From Fistulifera solaris (Eukaryota > Bacillariophyta > Bacillariophyceae > Naviculales > Stauroneidaceae), in assembly GCA_030295235.1 (NCBI GenBank), contig AP026125.1:1054001-1118000 (forward strand): a stretch of 64,000 nt of DNA, read 5' to 3'. This document shows positions 1 through 11,042 of the stretch, one piece after another. Within the stretch, counting starts at the first letter, position 1, and each line of letters opens with the position of its first letter. The notes under the pieces are model-generated. The model was given only the letters and a program-made list of their open reading frames with translations. It was not told the DNA's origin and did not search any database. The position numbers were made by a program, and so were the translations under genes.

Positions 1-2
1 AC

Positions 3-1289
3 ACTGCCTTTGTTGGCCGCTTTGCCGACTCGCCGGTAGAGCTCGCTGGTATGGGATCGGCAGTGCCCATCTTGACGTTTTCGTTCTATCTATTTAACTT
101 TTTGTGCACTGCCACAACACCACTGGTTGCTTCGAGTAGAGCGGCCGGCCAAGCGAAAGAAGCTGCCGCAGTGGGAGCGCAGGCGTTGACTTTGTCACTG
201 GTTCTTGGTGCTACACTGACTATCACGTTACTGTCCTTGAAGCAAACGTTACTGACAGTCATGGGTACAGATATTACCGGAGAGATCGCCAATGGGTACG
301 CGCTTGCGTTTCTATCAGTACGCGCTCTTGCCGCTCCAGCAGTATTGTGCATCGAAGCCTCCACAGGCGTTCTCAGGGGATATCTCGATACAAGGACACC
401 CATTGTAATACTCATTGTTGCCAACTTGTTAAATTTGGCTCTCGATATAGTCTTGATTGCATTCGCTGGATTGGGACCTATGGGCGCCGCAATTGCTACC
501 ACTACAGCCGAGTGGGTAAGCGCTGGATTATTTCTGGGTGTACTTTCCGGTACAATTCCTTCCGCATCTTCGTCTGTTGACGCTATCGAAATAAGGCCTT
601 CTTTGTCAATCCCCACATGGCAAGAAGTTCGTCCCTTAATTGTTGCCTCGGCATCGGTGTTTTTTCGGGCTGTTGTATTGCAAGTGTCGCTTTCTGGCGC
701 GGCTGCAATGGCAGCTCGAAGTGTATCTGAAGAAGCTGCGGTTGCAGTTGCTGCTCATCAAATCGGCATACAATTGTGGATTTTGTGCAGTTTCTTTTGC
801 GACTCGCTAGCTGCCGCGAGTCAGGGTTTGGTCGCCGATGCTTTGGGCAGAAAAGACCCTGATGGTGTACGGGAAGTATCAAGAACGGTATTCGCTTATA
901 GTCTATGTCTGGGGCTCTTCTTGGGACTACTCCTTCAAGTAGGAGAAGCAACAGGCTTGCTCTTTGAAATATTTACCGACGACGATTCAATCCAAGCCGC
1001 GCTCCATAAAATTCTTCCACTTATCGTTATTGCCCAACCACTAAATGCAATGGTATTTGCAGCCGATGGCGTCATTCAGGGGGCGTCAGAATTTACATTC
1101 CAAGCGAAAGCGATGGCATTATCGGGTTTGACGGCTGTATCTACCTTTGTGTGGCTTGAGATGGGCAATGCGGATGTTGCGACCCTGGTACATGTTTGGA
1201 CTGCGCTTATAGCGCTCCAGTCAATGCGTGGTCTCACGAGTTTATGGAAACTTGCTCAAAAGGACGGCACTATCAATCTCTTTGGATAA
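3..1289 (+). CDS. MATE-family multidrug/toxin extrusion transporter (5' end cut by window)
   Basis: This is an integral membrane antiporter of the MATE family, which exports organic cations or metabolites using an H+ or Na+ gradient. The frame is open from base 3 with no stop, and the codons before the first ATG (base 51) already read like the conserved MATE N-terminal region (TAFVGRF..., then LAGMGSAVPI), so the real start lies upstream of the window. About ten hydrophobic segments follow, and small-residue loops such as GYLDTRTP between helices are typical of the eukaryotic/DinF-like branch. The stop is at 1287-1289. Substrate and membrane cannot be inferred. The family call is sound; the exact subfamily is not. 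Confidence 0.85.
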   Translation, partial: TAFVGRFADSPVELAGMGSAVPILTFSFYLFNFLCTATTPLVASSRAAGQAKEAAAVGAQALTLSLVLGATLTITLLSLKQTLLTVMGTDITGEIANGYALAFLSVRALAAPAVLCIEASTGVLRGYLDTRTPIVILIVANLLNLALDIVLIAFAGLGPMGAAIATTTAEWVSAGLFLGVLSGTIPSASSSVDAIEIRPSLSIPTWQEVRPLIVASASVFFRAVVLQVSLSGAAAMAARSVSEEAAVAVAAHQIGIQLWILCSFFCDSLAAASQGLVADALGRKDPDGVREVSRTVFAYSLCLGLFLGLLLQVGEATGLLFEIFTDDDSIQAALHKILPLIVIAQPLNAMVFAADGVIQGASEFTFQAKAMALSGLTAVSTFVWLEMGNADVATLVHVWTALIALQSMRGLTSLWKLAQKDGTINLFG

Positions 1290-1477
1290 GCAACTGGTAC
1301 TATTCTCTTATCAGCGGGGTAAGTGCACTACTAGGTCACACAAAGGTCTTTTTGATGAGGACTACACACTAATTCAAAGATCTTGTTTCTAATTGCGATT
1401 CATCAAAGAAAATGGCCACGAGATAATGTCCATGAGACTTTACGACAAAAAGAGGCAGCAGAATACGGAATAAGATT

Positions 1478-2661
1478 TCAGAGTTCGACGTGACTCAAAA
1501 GTGCTTGAAACTTTAGGCCCATTTCTTGTTTCAGATGCAACGCCGACTGTTCGATCTCGAGAATGTTTCCGTGTTTCATATTCAATTCCGCTGATAAATC
1601 AAGAATTTTATCTTCAAAAGTTTTCCACCCGTCCTCAAACTGCAGATTCTTACTCATGATCGATTGAAAAAGTTCTTCGAATGATGGATCTGGCGAATCA
1701 ATCGCATCTTGTTCGGCCGTAACACCATCCATACACACATCACCCGTTTTAGTGAGTACTTCATCCGGTTCTTCTTTTGAGACATTTGTAGGATTGACTG
1801 CGCTTACATTTTGCACGTCCGAGGTCGCGGTGTTATCATTTTTACGTGGCGGAGCATTCAATAGAGATGAGCTCTTCTCGATTACGTTAGTGTCGGGAAT
1901 GTTTCTTGTCAATGTTGTAGTTCCTGGGGGGCTCTCGTCGCAACTGAAAGTGTCCATTCCTCCTAAAGTCACACGGCGCGGATTCACATGTACAGCGTCA
2001 GATTCTCCATCGAATGAAGTTCGTAGTTTTTCGTACGAGCCCGAGACGTCTTTACTCGCGTTTGCGAGTGTGTAGGACTCGAACATGGACTCGACACTCT
2101 TCGTCGAAGGCGCCGGAGTGATCACCGACGAAAGCTCAGCATGGTTCTTGCCAATCGAAACACCTTTCTGATTTTGCCGGCTGGACAATGAAGGACTTGT
2201 TCCTCCCGCCGTTTGTTGAGGTAAGACGATCTGGATCGGTGTAGCACCACTGTCATCGTTTTTTGCGGTCGGAGGGCTTTTCACCGCACGTGGAGCACTT
2301 AAAAGAAACTATTCGGAAAAATTCCATTTTTCTCGACAGGCTTTGGAACTGGAAAGCCGTCATTGTTCTGCTGTAACAGTATAAAAACAAGTGTGTAAGA
2401 CGACAGTGCAATATCATCACCAGATCAAGCGCTCGCGGGTCTTACGATTTCTCCGCCGAAAGGCATCTCATCTAGCCCAGAATCAAACCCAAACCCACTA
2501 CCAAAATCAGAAGATCCCCAGGCGATATTATCACCAACAGAGTGGGTGGATTCAGGTTGCCCGGTCTTCGCATCGGACTTGCCACCGACACCAGAGTTCC
2601 CTCCAGCGGGTTCTTTCGGCTCCGGTTTACGGGCGAAGCGCGAGAAGCCTCCTGTCTTCAT
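1478..2661 (-). CDS. Uncharacterised protein, two exons, one probable frame break
   Basis: I do not recognise the product. Exon 1 (2661-2446) starts with ATG and encodes a Gly/Ser/Pro-rich N-terminus (MKTGGFSRFARKPEP...). A clean GTAAGA donor at 2445 and an ACAG acceptor ending at 2371 define a 75-base intron in phase 0. Exon 2 begins QNNDGFPVPKPVEK and runs into a TAA at 2301-2299. One extra T in the T4 run there (2301-2304, minus strand) joins it to the long open frame ending at 1478, which otherwise lacks an ATG. The C-terminal part is acidic, Ser/Thr-rich and ends in a predicted helix or coiled coil (about the last 65 residues). The alternative is two separate small genes, or a second splice acceptor near 2310. 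Confidence 0.5.
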
Positions 2662-3075
2662 TGTTTCTTTGACCAGTAGAAATATGTTTTATATCTCTGA
2701 AGTGCACTAAAAGTACTGTTTACTCTTCGCAATGCCCGCACCTTGCAAACAATTAATTTTATGATCCAGGAGAATTTTCTTTGCAAATGCGAGAAAATGC
2801 GCGCATGCGAGGTGCGAGAGGTGCGAGGAAAAGATCGCGATCGGAAAAGGGTTCAACGGACAAAGTTATCCGTTGGCTTACAACGTAATCTATAGAATAT
2901 CGATAACTATATACTGAAGTGTACAGGTACTTTCAAATGGATACATGCTTTATGAAACAAGCTAAGACGAAATCCGCGAGGTTTAGTTTCTGGAAATTGA
3001 GTGTCGAGAGCTGAGGCTTCAGCGATTCACACCAACTTAGAACGCGGCCCTTCATACTTCATATGCAATGAAAGC
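2662..3075. other. Intergenic, 414 bases
   Basis: This lies between the 5' end of the uncharacterised gene and the 3' end of the YqeH-like GTPase. It contains a short purine-rich GCGAG-type microrepeat near 2800-2830. I see no coding sequence or RNA gene. Confidence 0.5.
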
Positions 3076-5447
3076 TTATCGTCGCCCTACTCCTTTTCGC
3101 CGCTTCCCACTGCTGCTTTTGGAGGTCTTTCTAACCGCCTTATTTCCTGTGTACTTGGCTGTCGATTCCCACATGTCAAATGGCATCAATGGCGGCCGGA
3201 CTGATATTCCGATGCTCTTCGGAACACAAATTTTCACTTTTGCCGGTCCAGCTCCAGTTACAGCCACCCAGCCAAGACCTGTTATGGTGATGTCAGCGGC
3301 AGCTTCCTTCCATCCGGATCCTTCAATCTCCACGACATGTTCTTCGAAATCGCCAATTTGTTCCATTCTTTCTACCCCGGGAGTAAGAGGCGGGGTAAGA
3401 ATTCCACCTGCGTGCTTTTTCACAAAATCACTTGCTTTATCGACACTTGTTGGGTGAAGTTTGATATCATTAGAAACAAAGAACGTAAAAGGAATGGCTT
3501 GCAATCATCCATGAGCTCGATGCGTGCTAGGCCTCCTATAAGTACACACTTTCCTGGTTCAATACGAAACGTTATTGGCTCTACTCGTCTAATGTCGAGA
3601 TGCGTTAGCAAGAAGAAAATCAGTCAAATATAAGGCCCCCGGAACACTTACTTTGACGGAACAACCATTTTCAGCTCGTCTGCTGTTAACAGTTGAGTGA
3701 ACGTTCCTGGCACAAGTAGCCCTGGTGTATCATAAAGAAAGCGACCATCCCCCAAATCGACCTTAATAAAGCGCAGGGTCGTCCCTGGAAGAGGGCTGGT
3801 TGTGACCTGCCCTCTTCGCGCGTTAGCATTTCCCGCGCGTCTCTTTCGTGGTTCCCCATCGTGGCTTCTATAACCACCAAGAATGTGATTGATAAGGGTA
3901 CTTTTACCGGCATTGGCTGAGCCGATCACGTAAATATCGCAGTCACGCTCTTCAGCAAGCTGTCGCGCCTTATCGAGCATTTTATCGATTCCCACCCCAG
4001 TCTTGCAACTCACTAGTCTCACGGAGCCACCAATGTTTGCTAATGATTTTACACCCAAATACTCCAACTCTCGACGAACCCAATTTTCAGCCCGAAGTGT
4101 TCCCATTTTCGATGGAAGAAGATCGGCTTTATTTGCAGCCAGGATGACGGGGTTATCTCCAGCTATCATGTCAAGCTCCGGCAGCACAGACCCGCTAAAG
4201 TCAAAGAGATCTACGAGGGCAACAATAACTGCCGTCTTTTCTCTCAGCGGACGCAATAACTCAAGAAATTTCTCCTGGGATATCATGGGTTCCTTCGTCC
4301 ATCCTGGTCGTAACGTTTCGTCTACTTTCCCAAAATTTTGAAGCCCGTGGCAGCGCTTACAAATAACCTTCTTTTCTGAGAGCTTCGACAAGTCCAGTTC
4401 CATCTCCTCCGCCATGGTATTGATATCAATATAATTGTCAGAATTTGGTGAATTTTCTTTTCCACTTGTTTGAATCAACCATTCAATTTCGTCCTCGGGG
4501 GTCCAACTATCAGAATCTGCTTTTTCTTGCAGTCTTTGCATCTCTTCTAACTTGCTCAGTTTGACTCGTAAGTCGAATTTTTCGGGTGGCAAGTAGCCAG
4601 GGCGGTTTTCGCTTGTACTCTGAAAATCAACTCCGCAAGCTGAACATGTCATTGCGTTGGTAACTAACTTGGTCAAGTTTTCTCTCTGCTTGGCTATTTG
4701 CCCTTCAGCTACATACCCTAGCGCCCCAACATCGTCAGCTGAAAATTGCCGAGCGTATTCATCAAGCTGTTCTGGTACGGAAAACTTTCCTGTTCTCAGT
4801 TCCGATGTAGCAGCCGCAATTCGAGCTTCCATGCTATCGTCGTCTGATGTACGTTGTATTTGCTCTGACCTCTCGATTAGTCGAGAATCAACATCATCGG
4901 TAAAGTCGCTTAAGTCAAAACGACTAAAGACCTCACCGCTTTCCAAGTTTTGAAAACCATTTTCGCCGGTGAGAGGGAACTGTTCATTATATTCAAAGGA
5001 ATCATCGATATCGTCCGCCAAGAAATCTTCATCAGCAAATTCATCTTCAAATGTATCGTCGTCGGCGAAAAACGCCCCAGATGAGTCAAAACCGTCTTTT
5101 CTGGCTAATTCATCAAATGCTTGTGCCAGCTTGTCTAAATGGTGCTGCTCGATCTTCTCAACCACTTTTATTTTCTTTCCTTTCGGCCGTGACGCCTTTG
5201 GTTGGCCCGGCCCTTCGGAAGCATCAGCCGATGCCATCCAGCGTAATCCCTTACTGCCTGCGTAACGAAAGTGACGGGTTCCAGGTCTTCCCGCACTTTT
5301 AAATAAATGCGTGTTCATGACACTCGGTGACATCCAGGCCGACGCGGATTTACGAAAATAGAAGCTCATGATGAACGTAAACCAGAGAGACGGGTCAAGC
5401 TGGTAGTGTCTTGCGCCCAGTTTGCGTGGAAAAACTGAACTCCGCAT
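3076..5447 (-). CDS. YqeH/NOA1-type circularly permuted GTPase
   Basis: This is a ribosome-assembly GTPase of the YqeH/NOA1/BPG2 family, which acts on the small subunit in organelles and bacteria. Exon 1 (5447-3652) and exon 2 (3588-3076) are separated by a 63-base GT-AG intron. Visible motifs, in permuted order: two CxxC zinc-ribbon pairs (residues ~268-271 and ~363-366), G4 NKAD (~439), G1 GSANAGKST (~509), G2 near TTSPLPGTT, and G3 DTPG (~573). The C-terminal domain reads GGLARIEL then IPFTFFVSND, but these are in different frames. A one-base deficit near 3497-3504 breaks exon 2, most simply one missing A in AAG. The N-terminus is Arg/Ser-rich with SASAW near residue 36, which suggests organelle import. 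Residues ~120-210 form an acidic insert. The start at 5447 is the first ATG of the open frame. Confidence 0.85.
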
Positions 5448-5746
5448 CAATCTTCGTTGAAAAGAAAAATACTGTTTTGAAAAGAAAGAGCTGTCAAATG
5501 ATAAACAATATGAATCAACAACCCAGTTCGCTGTTTGCTAAGACCTTACAGCACACGCCGAAATAACACATCACAAGCGGAGCTTTTCGAGATTTTGGAT
5601 GGACGACGAGCAAGGAACGAGAACGAGGGACAAAAGCGCGGCGAAGAAAGCAATATCCTTAACCCTACTTCGCATAACTAAGACAAAAGGGCTTAAGTAA
5701 AATGCTACTCAAGTTTGTCAGAGTACATAAGTAAAAGAATTTTTGA

Positions 5747-5762
5747 AATTCAAATTTGAATT
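5747..5762. promoter_or_regulatory. Perfect palindrome, possible binding site (copy 1)
   Basis: The sequence AATTCAAATTTGAATT is fully self-complementary. Its 12-base core recurs at 6078-6089 in the same intergenic region. A dimeric transcription-factor site is a possible role, by inference only. Confidence 0.35.
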
Positions 5763-6077
5763 GTGTACCGTATACCGTTCTGAGTTCTGAACCAATTCGT
5801 ATCACCAAGTATCAGACAGATTTACTGTAAGCTTTTGTATGTAAGACAGGCCGCAAGGCGCAAGGCGCAGGGATTGGAGATTGGAGATCTGGATCTGGGA
5901 TTTATAACTTGCGACCTTGGGAACTTTCGGCTTCTTTTCTATTTACTATCCCTTAAATAATTAATTCTGTTTACACGACAGTGTACTGCTAAGATCACTA
6001 AGCTTTAATTAATTAACATTTAACAAATACAGTTCCGAGTTCCGACGTTCCGACATCATCAGATGGGCTTTATCAAT

Positions 6078-6089
6078 TTCAAATTTGAA
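6078..6089. promoter_or_regulatory. Perfect palindrome, possible binding site (copy 2)
   Basis: TTCAAATTTGAA matches the core of the palindrome at 5747-5762. It lies about 465 bases upstream of the first cyclin start codon. Confidence 0.3.
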
Positions 6090-6552
6090 TCAGTCACGCA
6101 ACGCGAAACACAGAACACAAAAACCGAACTTGTTCGCTTCTTTCCGTTTGATACTAATGCATGTACCCACATCAAACTTTATTGTATCTTTTAATCCGCA
6201 CTTCGGTAGGTCTATTGATAGATTGATAGTCAGTAAACCAAACTGTCTTGACTAATGTGCTCGTCATCATTTCCGGGTCTGCCGAACGTCATTCTTACTT
6301 CTTACGCGACTGTAATTCCTCCAGCGCGCCACCATCCTCCCTCCAACAAAATCCATTTGCAGACGGCTTCGGGGCAGTGCGTGCAGGGTGCGGAATCCGT
6401 AGAAGCAGTACTGGAGGAATCCGTTCAACCCCGATCGCGCTTTTGCTCGTGATGCTTTCCATGCTCGGCACGCAACGTAGCACATTTTTCCAGCCCACAC
6501 ACTTTTTCCTCGACCGCCGCTTGGATCCATCAGCCTTTTGTTTTGCAATAAC

Positions 6553-7641
6553 ATGATGGAGGCTAGCAAAGCAGTTACTCCTCTCAAATCTGAAGAAGGT
6601 ATGATCATTTTCAGTGCTTCAGAGGCGAGCGGAGAGTATTGCAGCGGTGCCGTCGAAGCTGCGGACCACCTCAAGGTTCTCCTGAAGCAAGAAGTGGGCA
6701 CATATTCCCCGTGCGTCGATTATCTGAATATGGTGCGTCAGCTGCCTAATATTGGCTCGGGTGACTTTGTCAGTGAAGGCTGGAGGAGAAAGCTCTGTGA
6801 ATGGAGCTACGAAGTTGTGGATCACTTTGGTTTCGATCGTGAGGCAGTTAGCATTGCGCTGAACTATCTCGATCGCTACGTGGCGACTAAGGTTCAAGAT
6901 TGCAACCATGTTATCGGTCAAAAAGAATTTCAATTGTTGGCTGTAACATGTCTCTACACGGCCCTCAAGATCCACGGAGAGACTGAGGATCCAAATGGAC
7001 AGCGTCGCAAGCTACGAATCGATGCTTTTGTGGAACTAAGCCGCGGGTTCTTTAGCGTGGATATTATCGAAGAAATGGAGCGTGATATCTTCGCCACTCT
7101 CGACTGGAGAGTTAACCCGCCTACCTGTCTACGATTTGTTTCCTCAATTCTTCGCCTTTGCCCCAAGTGGACTATTGGAGGAATTGGTATAGCGCACTCA
7201 AATTTTATTGGAAGTATCTTTGACGTCTCACGTTACTTGACCGAGCTATCCGTTTGTGTCGCTTCATTCTCTTGCACCTTCAAGACATCAGTGATTGCCT
7301 ATGCCTCTGTCCTTTGCGCAATCGAGGCACTGGAATCGACTCGTCCTCTTCCTTACGCGGTCCGTGTAGCATTTCAAAACAATGTCGCGGATGCAACTGG
7401 TCTAACACCGAATTGTCCTGACATTCTTCACGCCAAAGCTATGGTTAAAGAACTTTGCCCTGATATGTTCAACAAACTTGATGCGTTCGACGATATGCCC
7501 GAAGTTCCTCACGAGATCCCAGACTTTGAAAGTCCCTCCGAGTCCGCGCAACAGAATGGCGGAAAGACTTCTCCAATTTGTGTGATGGATGACGTGAACG
7601 ACTCTCGTCGAAAGCGCATTAAATTCTCTCAAAACAGCTGA
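6553..7641 (+). CDS. Diatom-type cyclin (first of a tandem pair)
   Basis: This is a cyclin, the regulatory partner of a cyclin-dependent kinase. The cyclin-N box is clear: WRRKLCEWSYEVVDHF (the equivalent of the MRAILVDW region), then NYLDRYVA, LLAVTCLYTALKIH, and ERDIFATLDWRVNPPT. A weaker cyclin-C fold follows with YLTELSVC and IAYASVLCAIE. The best start is the ATG at 6553 (or 6556); the open frame before it has only a TTG. The protein is about 362 residues. The C-terminus is rich in Pro/Glu/Ser/Thr, compatible with a degradation signal, and ends with a basic RRKRIKF, a possible nuclear signal. The WRRKLC variant is characteristic of the expanded diatom-specific cyclins (dsCYC). The specific dsCYC number cannot be assigned without comparison. 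Confidence 0.88.
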   Translation: MMEASKAVTPLKSEEGMIIFSASEASGEYCSGAVEAADHLKVLLKQEVGTYSPCVDYLNMVRQLPNIGSGDFVSEGWRRKLCEWSYEVVDHFGFDREAVSIALNYLDRYVATKVQDCNHVIGQKEFQLLAVTCLYTALKIHGETEDPNGQRRKLRIDAFVELSRGFFSVDIIEEMERDIFATLDWRVNPPTCLRFVSSILRLCPKWTIGGIGIAHSNFIGSIFDVSRYLTELSVCVASFSCTFKTSVIAYASVLCAIEALESTRPLPYAVRVAFQNNVADATGLTPNCPDILHAKAMVKELCPDMFNKLDAFDDMPEVPHEIPDFESPSESAQQNGGKTSPICVMDDVNDSRRKRIKFSQNS

Positions 7642-8350
7642 AGCGGCAATACCTTTTCGAAACTTGCCGCATTGTAAATATACTTCCACCTCCCACTTTT
7701 CGAACAGCCCTACAATCACAATGATTGTTCGCAGCTGGTGCTCCGGCATTCTTTTATTGACTATCACGAGAGATATGCTTAACTTCTTTCTAACAATTGT
7801 TAATTTTTCTCCACTCTTTTGTTTAACTAAACGCTTTCGATCAACAATCACTCTAGCTAGAGTGGCCCTCCAGAGTCTTGACTCAACGTGCATTCATTCG
7901 TGACGCACAAGATGGTTCAGACGCCAAGAATCATAAGAATTCTAAGTTCCACTTCCAAGTTCGGAGGCGATGTTTCTGCTTCCTTCATTGCTTACCGTAG
8001 ATCATGGAAAGAGAAATATAAAGTGTCGTGGCGAGTCTCGGGTGTCGGAAATCAGACATAATGACAATTGTCATCCTAGACATACAGACATGTACACCTT
8101 CCCTTGAGCTAAATCGCTTTCCGTGAGTTCCATTTATCATTACCTGGGGATTTGGGAAGCTCATAGAAATGCCGAGGATAAGTTGGGAAGGCAGACAATT
8201 CTTCACTTCTTAGTTACACGTTCGAATAAAGTATGTTATCGTAAGAGAAAGCCACAGACTAAAAAGAAAATTGGAGAGAGACCATCCGGTAATCACATAT
8301 TGGAATGCTTACCGCATTACGACCCAATTCATTCATTCTGTTGGCGAGCG
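7642..8350. other. Intergenic between the two cyclins, 709 bases
   Basis: This holds the 3' region of the first cyclin and the promoter of the second. The frame of the second cyclin stays open back to 8123, but only with a GTG, so the first 228 bases of that frame are treated as 5' leader. No other feature is visible. Confidence 0.5.
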
Positions 8351-9229
8351 ATGATTGACATCAAAGACCAAATCCAAGCTCTTGCCAGGAGAGAGCGTGG
8401 ACCATACCGAACAATCAAAGTAAATCATCTATTTTCCAATTGCAAGCCCAAAACAGATTCAGAAGTTGTAGAAGAGGCTTGGAGGCGCAAACTGTGTGAT
8501 TGGTGTTATGATGTCGTAGATACCTTTGGGCTGGACAGAGAAATAGTTTGTATTGCTTTCAACTACTTCGATCGTTTCAACGCAGTCACAAAACCCAGCA
8601 GATTGGCTGATATGACAAGTTTTCAGTTGCTGGCTGTCACGTGCCTCTTCATTGCACACAAGCTTTATGCTAAAAAAGATGACGGAAGTGGCAAGCTAAC
8701 GATCGATGCTTTCGAGCGCCTCAGCAGAGATATGTTCTGCAAGAAAGACATCGAAAACAAGGAAATGGACGTTTTGCAAACCCTTAACTGGTTCGTGAAC
8801 CCGCCGACCTCTTTAGCTTTTCTTATCTGCTTTTTCGAATTGATTCCAAAACTAGACCGTGAGTTACAAGCCGTATTCGAAGTCGCCCGATACTTATGCG
8901 AAATATCCGTGTGTGTCGGGTCGATTTTTCTTTCCTACAAAGAGTCTACGATCGCCTATGCATCCATCATATGCGGTTTGGAGTCGACCTATTCCTCGCT
9001 TGTGATGCGTGTAACCTCACTCGGAGACTTCTATCACGCCGTTAATTCCGCCGCAAACATGTTACCCTCTGATCCAGAAGTTCTTGATGTTTGTTCTTTC
9101 TTCAAGACCGCTTGTCCAGATTTATTCGACAGTCAGAACCTACTTGATAACGCTATCAATACACCACCTGCCTGCCACAAACAATATCTTGGCTGTTCGC
9201 CCTCTAGTGTCGTAGAACTTAACCGATAA
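8351..9229 (+). CDS. Diatom-type cyclin (second of a tandem pair)
   Basis: This paralogue of the upstream cyclin has the same block order: EEAWRRKLCDWCYDVVDTF, then FNYFDRFNA, LLAVTCLFIAHKLYA, DVLQTLNWFVNPPTSLAF, then YLCEISVC and IAYASIICGLE. It starts at the ATG at 8351 (MIDIKDQIQ), giving 292 residues. It is shorter than its neighbour at both ends and lacks the basic C-terminal tail. The shared orientation and conserved block spacing point to local duplication followed by divergence. It probably binds a CDK; the trigger (light, nutrient or cell-cycle phase) cannot be read from sequence. Confidence 0.85.
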   Translation: MIDIKDQIQALARRERGPYRTIKVNHLFSNCKPKTDSEVVEEAWRRKLCDWCYDVVDTFGLDREIVCIAFNYFDRFNAVTKPSRLADMTSFQLLAVTCLFIAHKLYAKKDDGSGKLTIDAFERLSRDMFCKKDIENKEMDVLQTLNWFVNPPTSLAFLICFFELIPKLDRELQAVFEVARYLCEISVCVGSIFLSYKESTIAYASIICGLESTYSSLVMRVTSLGDFYHAVNSAANMLPSDPEVLDVCSFFKTACPDLFDSQNLLDNAINTPPACHKQYLGCSPSSVVELNR

Positions 9230-9287
9230 TCATCGCAACGTCAATTTTATGCTGTATGATAATGTCCCATAACACCAACAGCCTAAA

Positions 9288-11004
9288 TCAAAACTTGTGA
9301 TTCTGCAAAGCATGTCGCGGTACTAAGAAAAATAGGGGCTCGAGCTCGGGCACAAGTTTAGTTAGATCAGTGTTTTCCGGGGGCTGACATTCTTTCGTAT
9401 GCGATGCATCCATGAGATGAGCACCAACCACAAACCAATTAGGCTTGACAAGTCGCAGCCAGACTCTTCCCCACCGAAATCGGTGTAATATGGAAGGCAA
9501 GGCTAGGAAAAGGCGAACGCCGACAAGAACCAACAAGCGAAGTAAAAGAAGACAGCACCATACACCATTACCGTGGTGAAAAGGAACAGAGCGGCAGTAA
9601 AGAGAATAGTCCCGAATAGAAGTTGGGTACTATCATAATTCATTGTGTCCGTCCGTTGGCGTAAGATATTGCGCTTTTTCCCTCGAAACAACCGCCACGA
9701 CGACCGCAATACGAAAAGCTCAACCGAAAATAAAAAGTGGAAAGCCTGGGCGAGCACTTCGAGATGCAGTGTCGTAAGTCGCCAGACGTCACAGAATAGG
9801 GTCAGCATACCTGATCCGCCAGCTAAACCCCCAAGCGACCAAAAGAGAAATGGTTTTCCCGAGACGTATGTACCCAAATCGAAGAACCTGCCGAGAAAGG
9901 TCTCCTGTACATTCAAACATGCTTTAGCCGCTTTCCCCATGGCTATGGTCAGTTTGACGTTAAGCTTGAAGCCGATGGGAAAACTTTCCATCCAATTTAA
10001 CAACATTCTGAGCCAGTGAAAGTGTCTTTCGACTATTGTAGTGAATGCCGCAAATAAGTCTCGTCCAAAACTGGAGAGGACGAAGCACATCAAGACCCCC
10101 AGTAACAAGTCCATAGCCCATCCGATAGTGTCATCCAGCAGACTGATTGATTGGTTCACACTGAAGTAATGCGATTGCACCAATGTGTGGTACTGTTTCT
10201 CACATTTTGTACAATAACCATTGACGCACGTTTTCGCTTGTGATGCGTTGACAAGGGCGCGTAGAATTCGCACAAAGAGCGGGGCGTTCTGCGCATGTTC
10301 TAGAAAGTAGGACTGGAAGGGTAGAGAGACCAAATTGCTCTTTACGGCGTCTGAGAGTCGCTCCAGCGTTTTTTCCTCTACCGATGCTTTTGCGCGGTCA
10401 TCGGGTAAGTTAGATGGTAACACTTGTCCCGTAAGATGAATGGCCTGAATCACTGCATTAGCGTGACTGATTCTTCCCAGAATGTTTTGGGAGAATCGCG
10501 AGTTAACATTAGCGGGTGTGTATAGAACAGCATTCTCAAGCGTCAGAGATTCATCCAGGCAAAGATTGTATACGACAACTTGACGAAAAGGAGTGATAGC
10601 CGAGGATCCTGATGTGGCTATATACACGGGAACTTGTTCCGGAGATACTTGCAGTATCGGCAATAACTTAGTGGCCCTTTGGACTGGCGATGGGTTGCAA
10701 GCGGCGTAGGCCAGCACATCGATGCTCTCAAAACAAAGTTTTCGAGTACACCCCCGCAACCTGTTGGAAGTTTGTTCGGGTCTCGATTACACGAGCAACA
10801 GAAACATGTGTTCGCCCCCAAAAAATCAATTTTTTGAGTCAAATCTTCCAATTTGTCGCAGCCAACAATGCCTGCCACTAACCAGATGTCATCCGAGCAC
10901 CATCCGACGATCCATCCTTCTTCTCTTCCCAAGCCCGATGGCCAAAATATGATACGATCTGCGCCACTTAAGCTCTCCGTCGTTGATTGCTGATAATAAA
11001 TCAT
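9288..11004 (-). CDS. PIGQ: PIG-Q/Gpi1, subunit of GPI N-acetylglucosaminyltransferase (two frame breaks)
   Basis: Gpi1/PIG-Q is the ER-membrane subunit that stabilises the complex making GlcNAc-phosphatidylinositol, the first step of GPI anchor synthesis. Three open frames on the minus strand together cover the family. The first is 11004-about 10750 (GWIVGWCSDDIWLVAGIVG). The second is about 10759-9503, with GFKLNVKL, the long hydrophobic region, and SSWRLFRGKKRNILRQRTD followed by YDSTQLLFGTILFT, the Gpi1 signature. The third is 9536-9288 (VRLFLALPSILHRF). The junctions fall at a C5 run (10751-10755 on plus, one base short) and an A4 run (9544-9547 on plus, one base short). Adding the base at the second junction restores an LLRLLV motif that, as I recall it, is also present in human PIG-Q. 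It is most likely an intact gene with sequence errors; a pseudogene is the alternative. Confidence 0.82.
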
Positions 11005-11042
11005 TTATTGGAACACAATGATAAGTTGTTTTTGACTTTTTA

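Larger units (their letters stand above)
5448..6552. other. Intergenic, 1.1 kb, AT-rich, with two identical 12-base palindromes
   Basis: This is the shared upstream region of the divergent YqeH-like GTPase and the first cyclin. It is AT-rich with no convincing coding frame. Two copies of the perfect palindrome TTCAAATTTGAA sit at 5749-5760 (extended to 16 bases, 5747-5762) and 6078-6089. Microrepeats of GGAGATTGGAGATCTGGATC type occur at 5875-5900. Confidence 0.6.

Noticed and set aside
9645-10019. Open frame opposite PIG-Q
   Set aside because: Antisense shadow of a strongly conserved membrane-protein frame.
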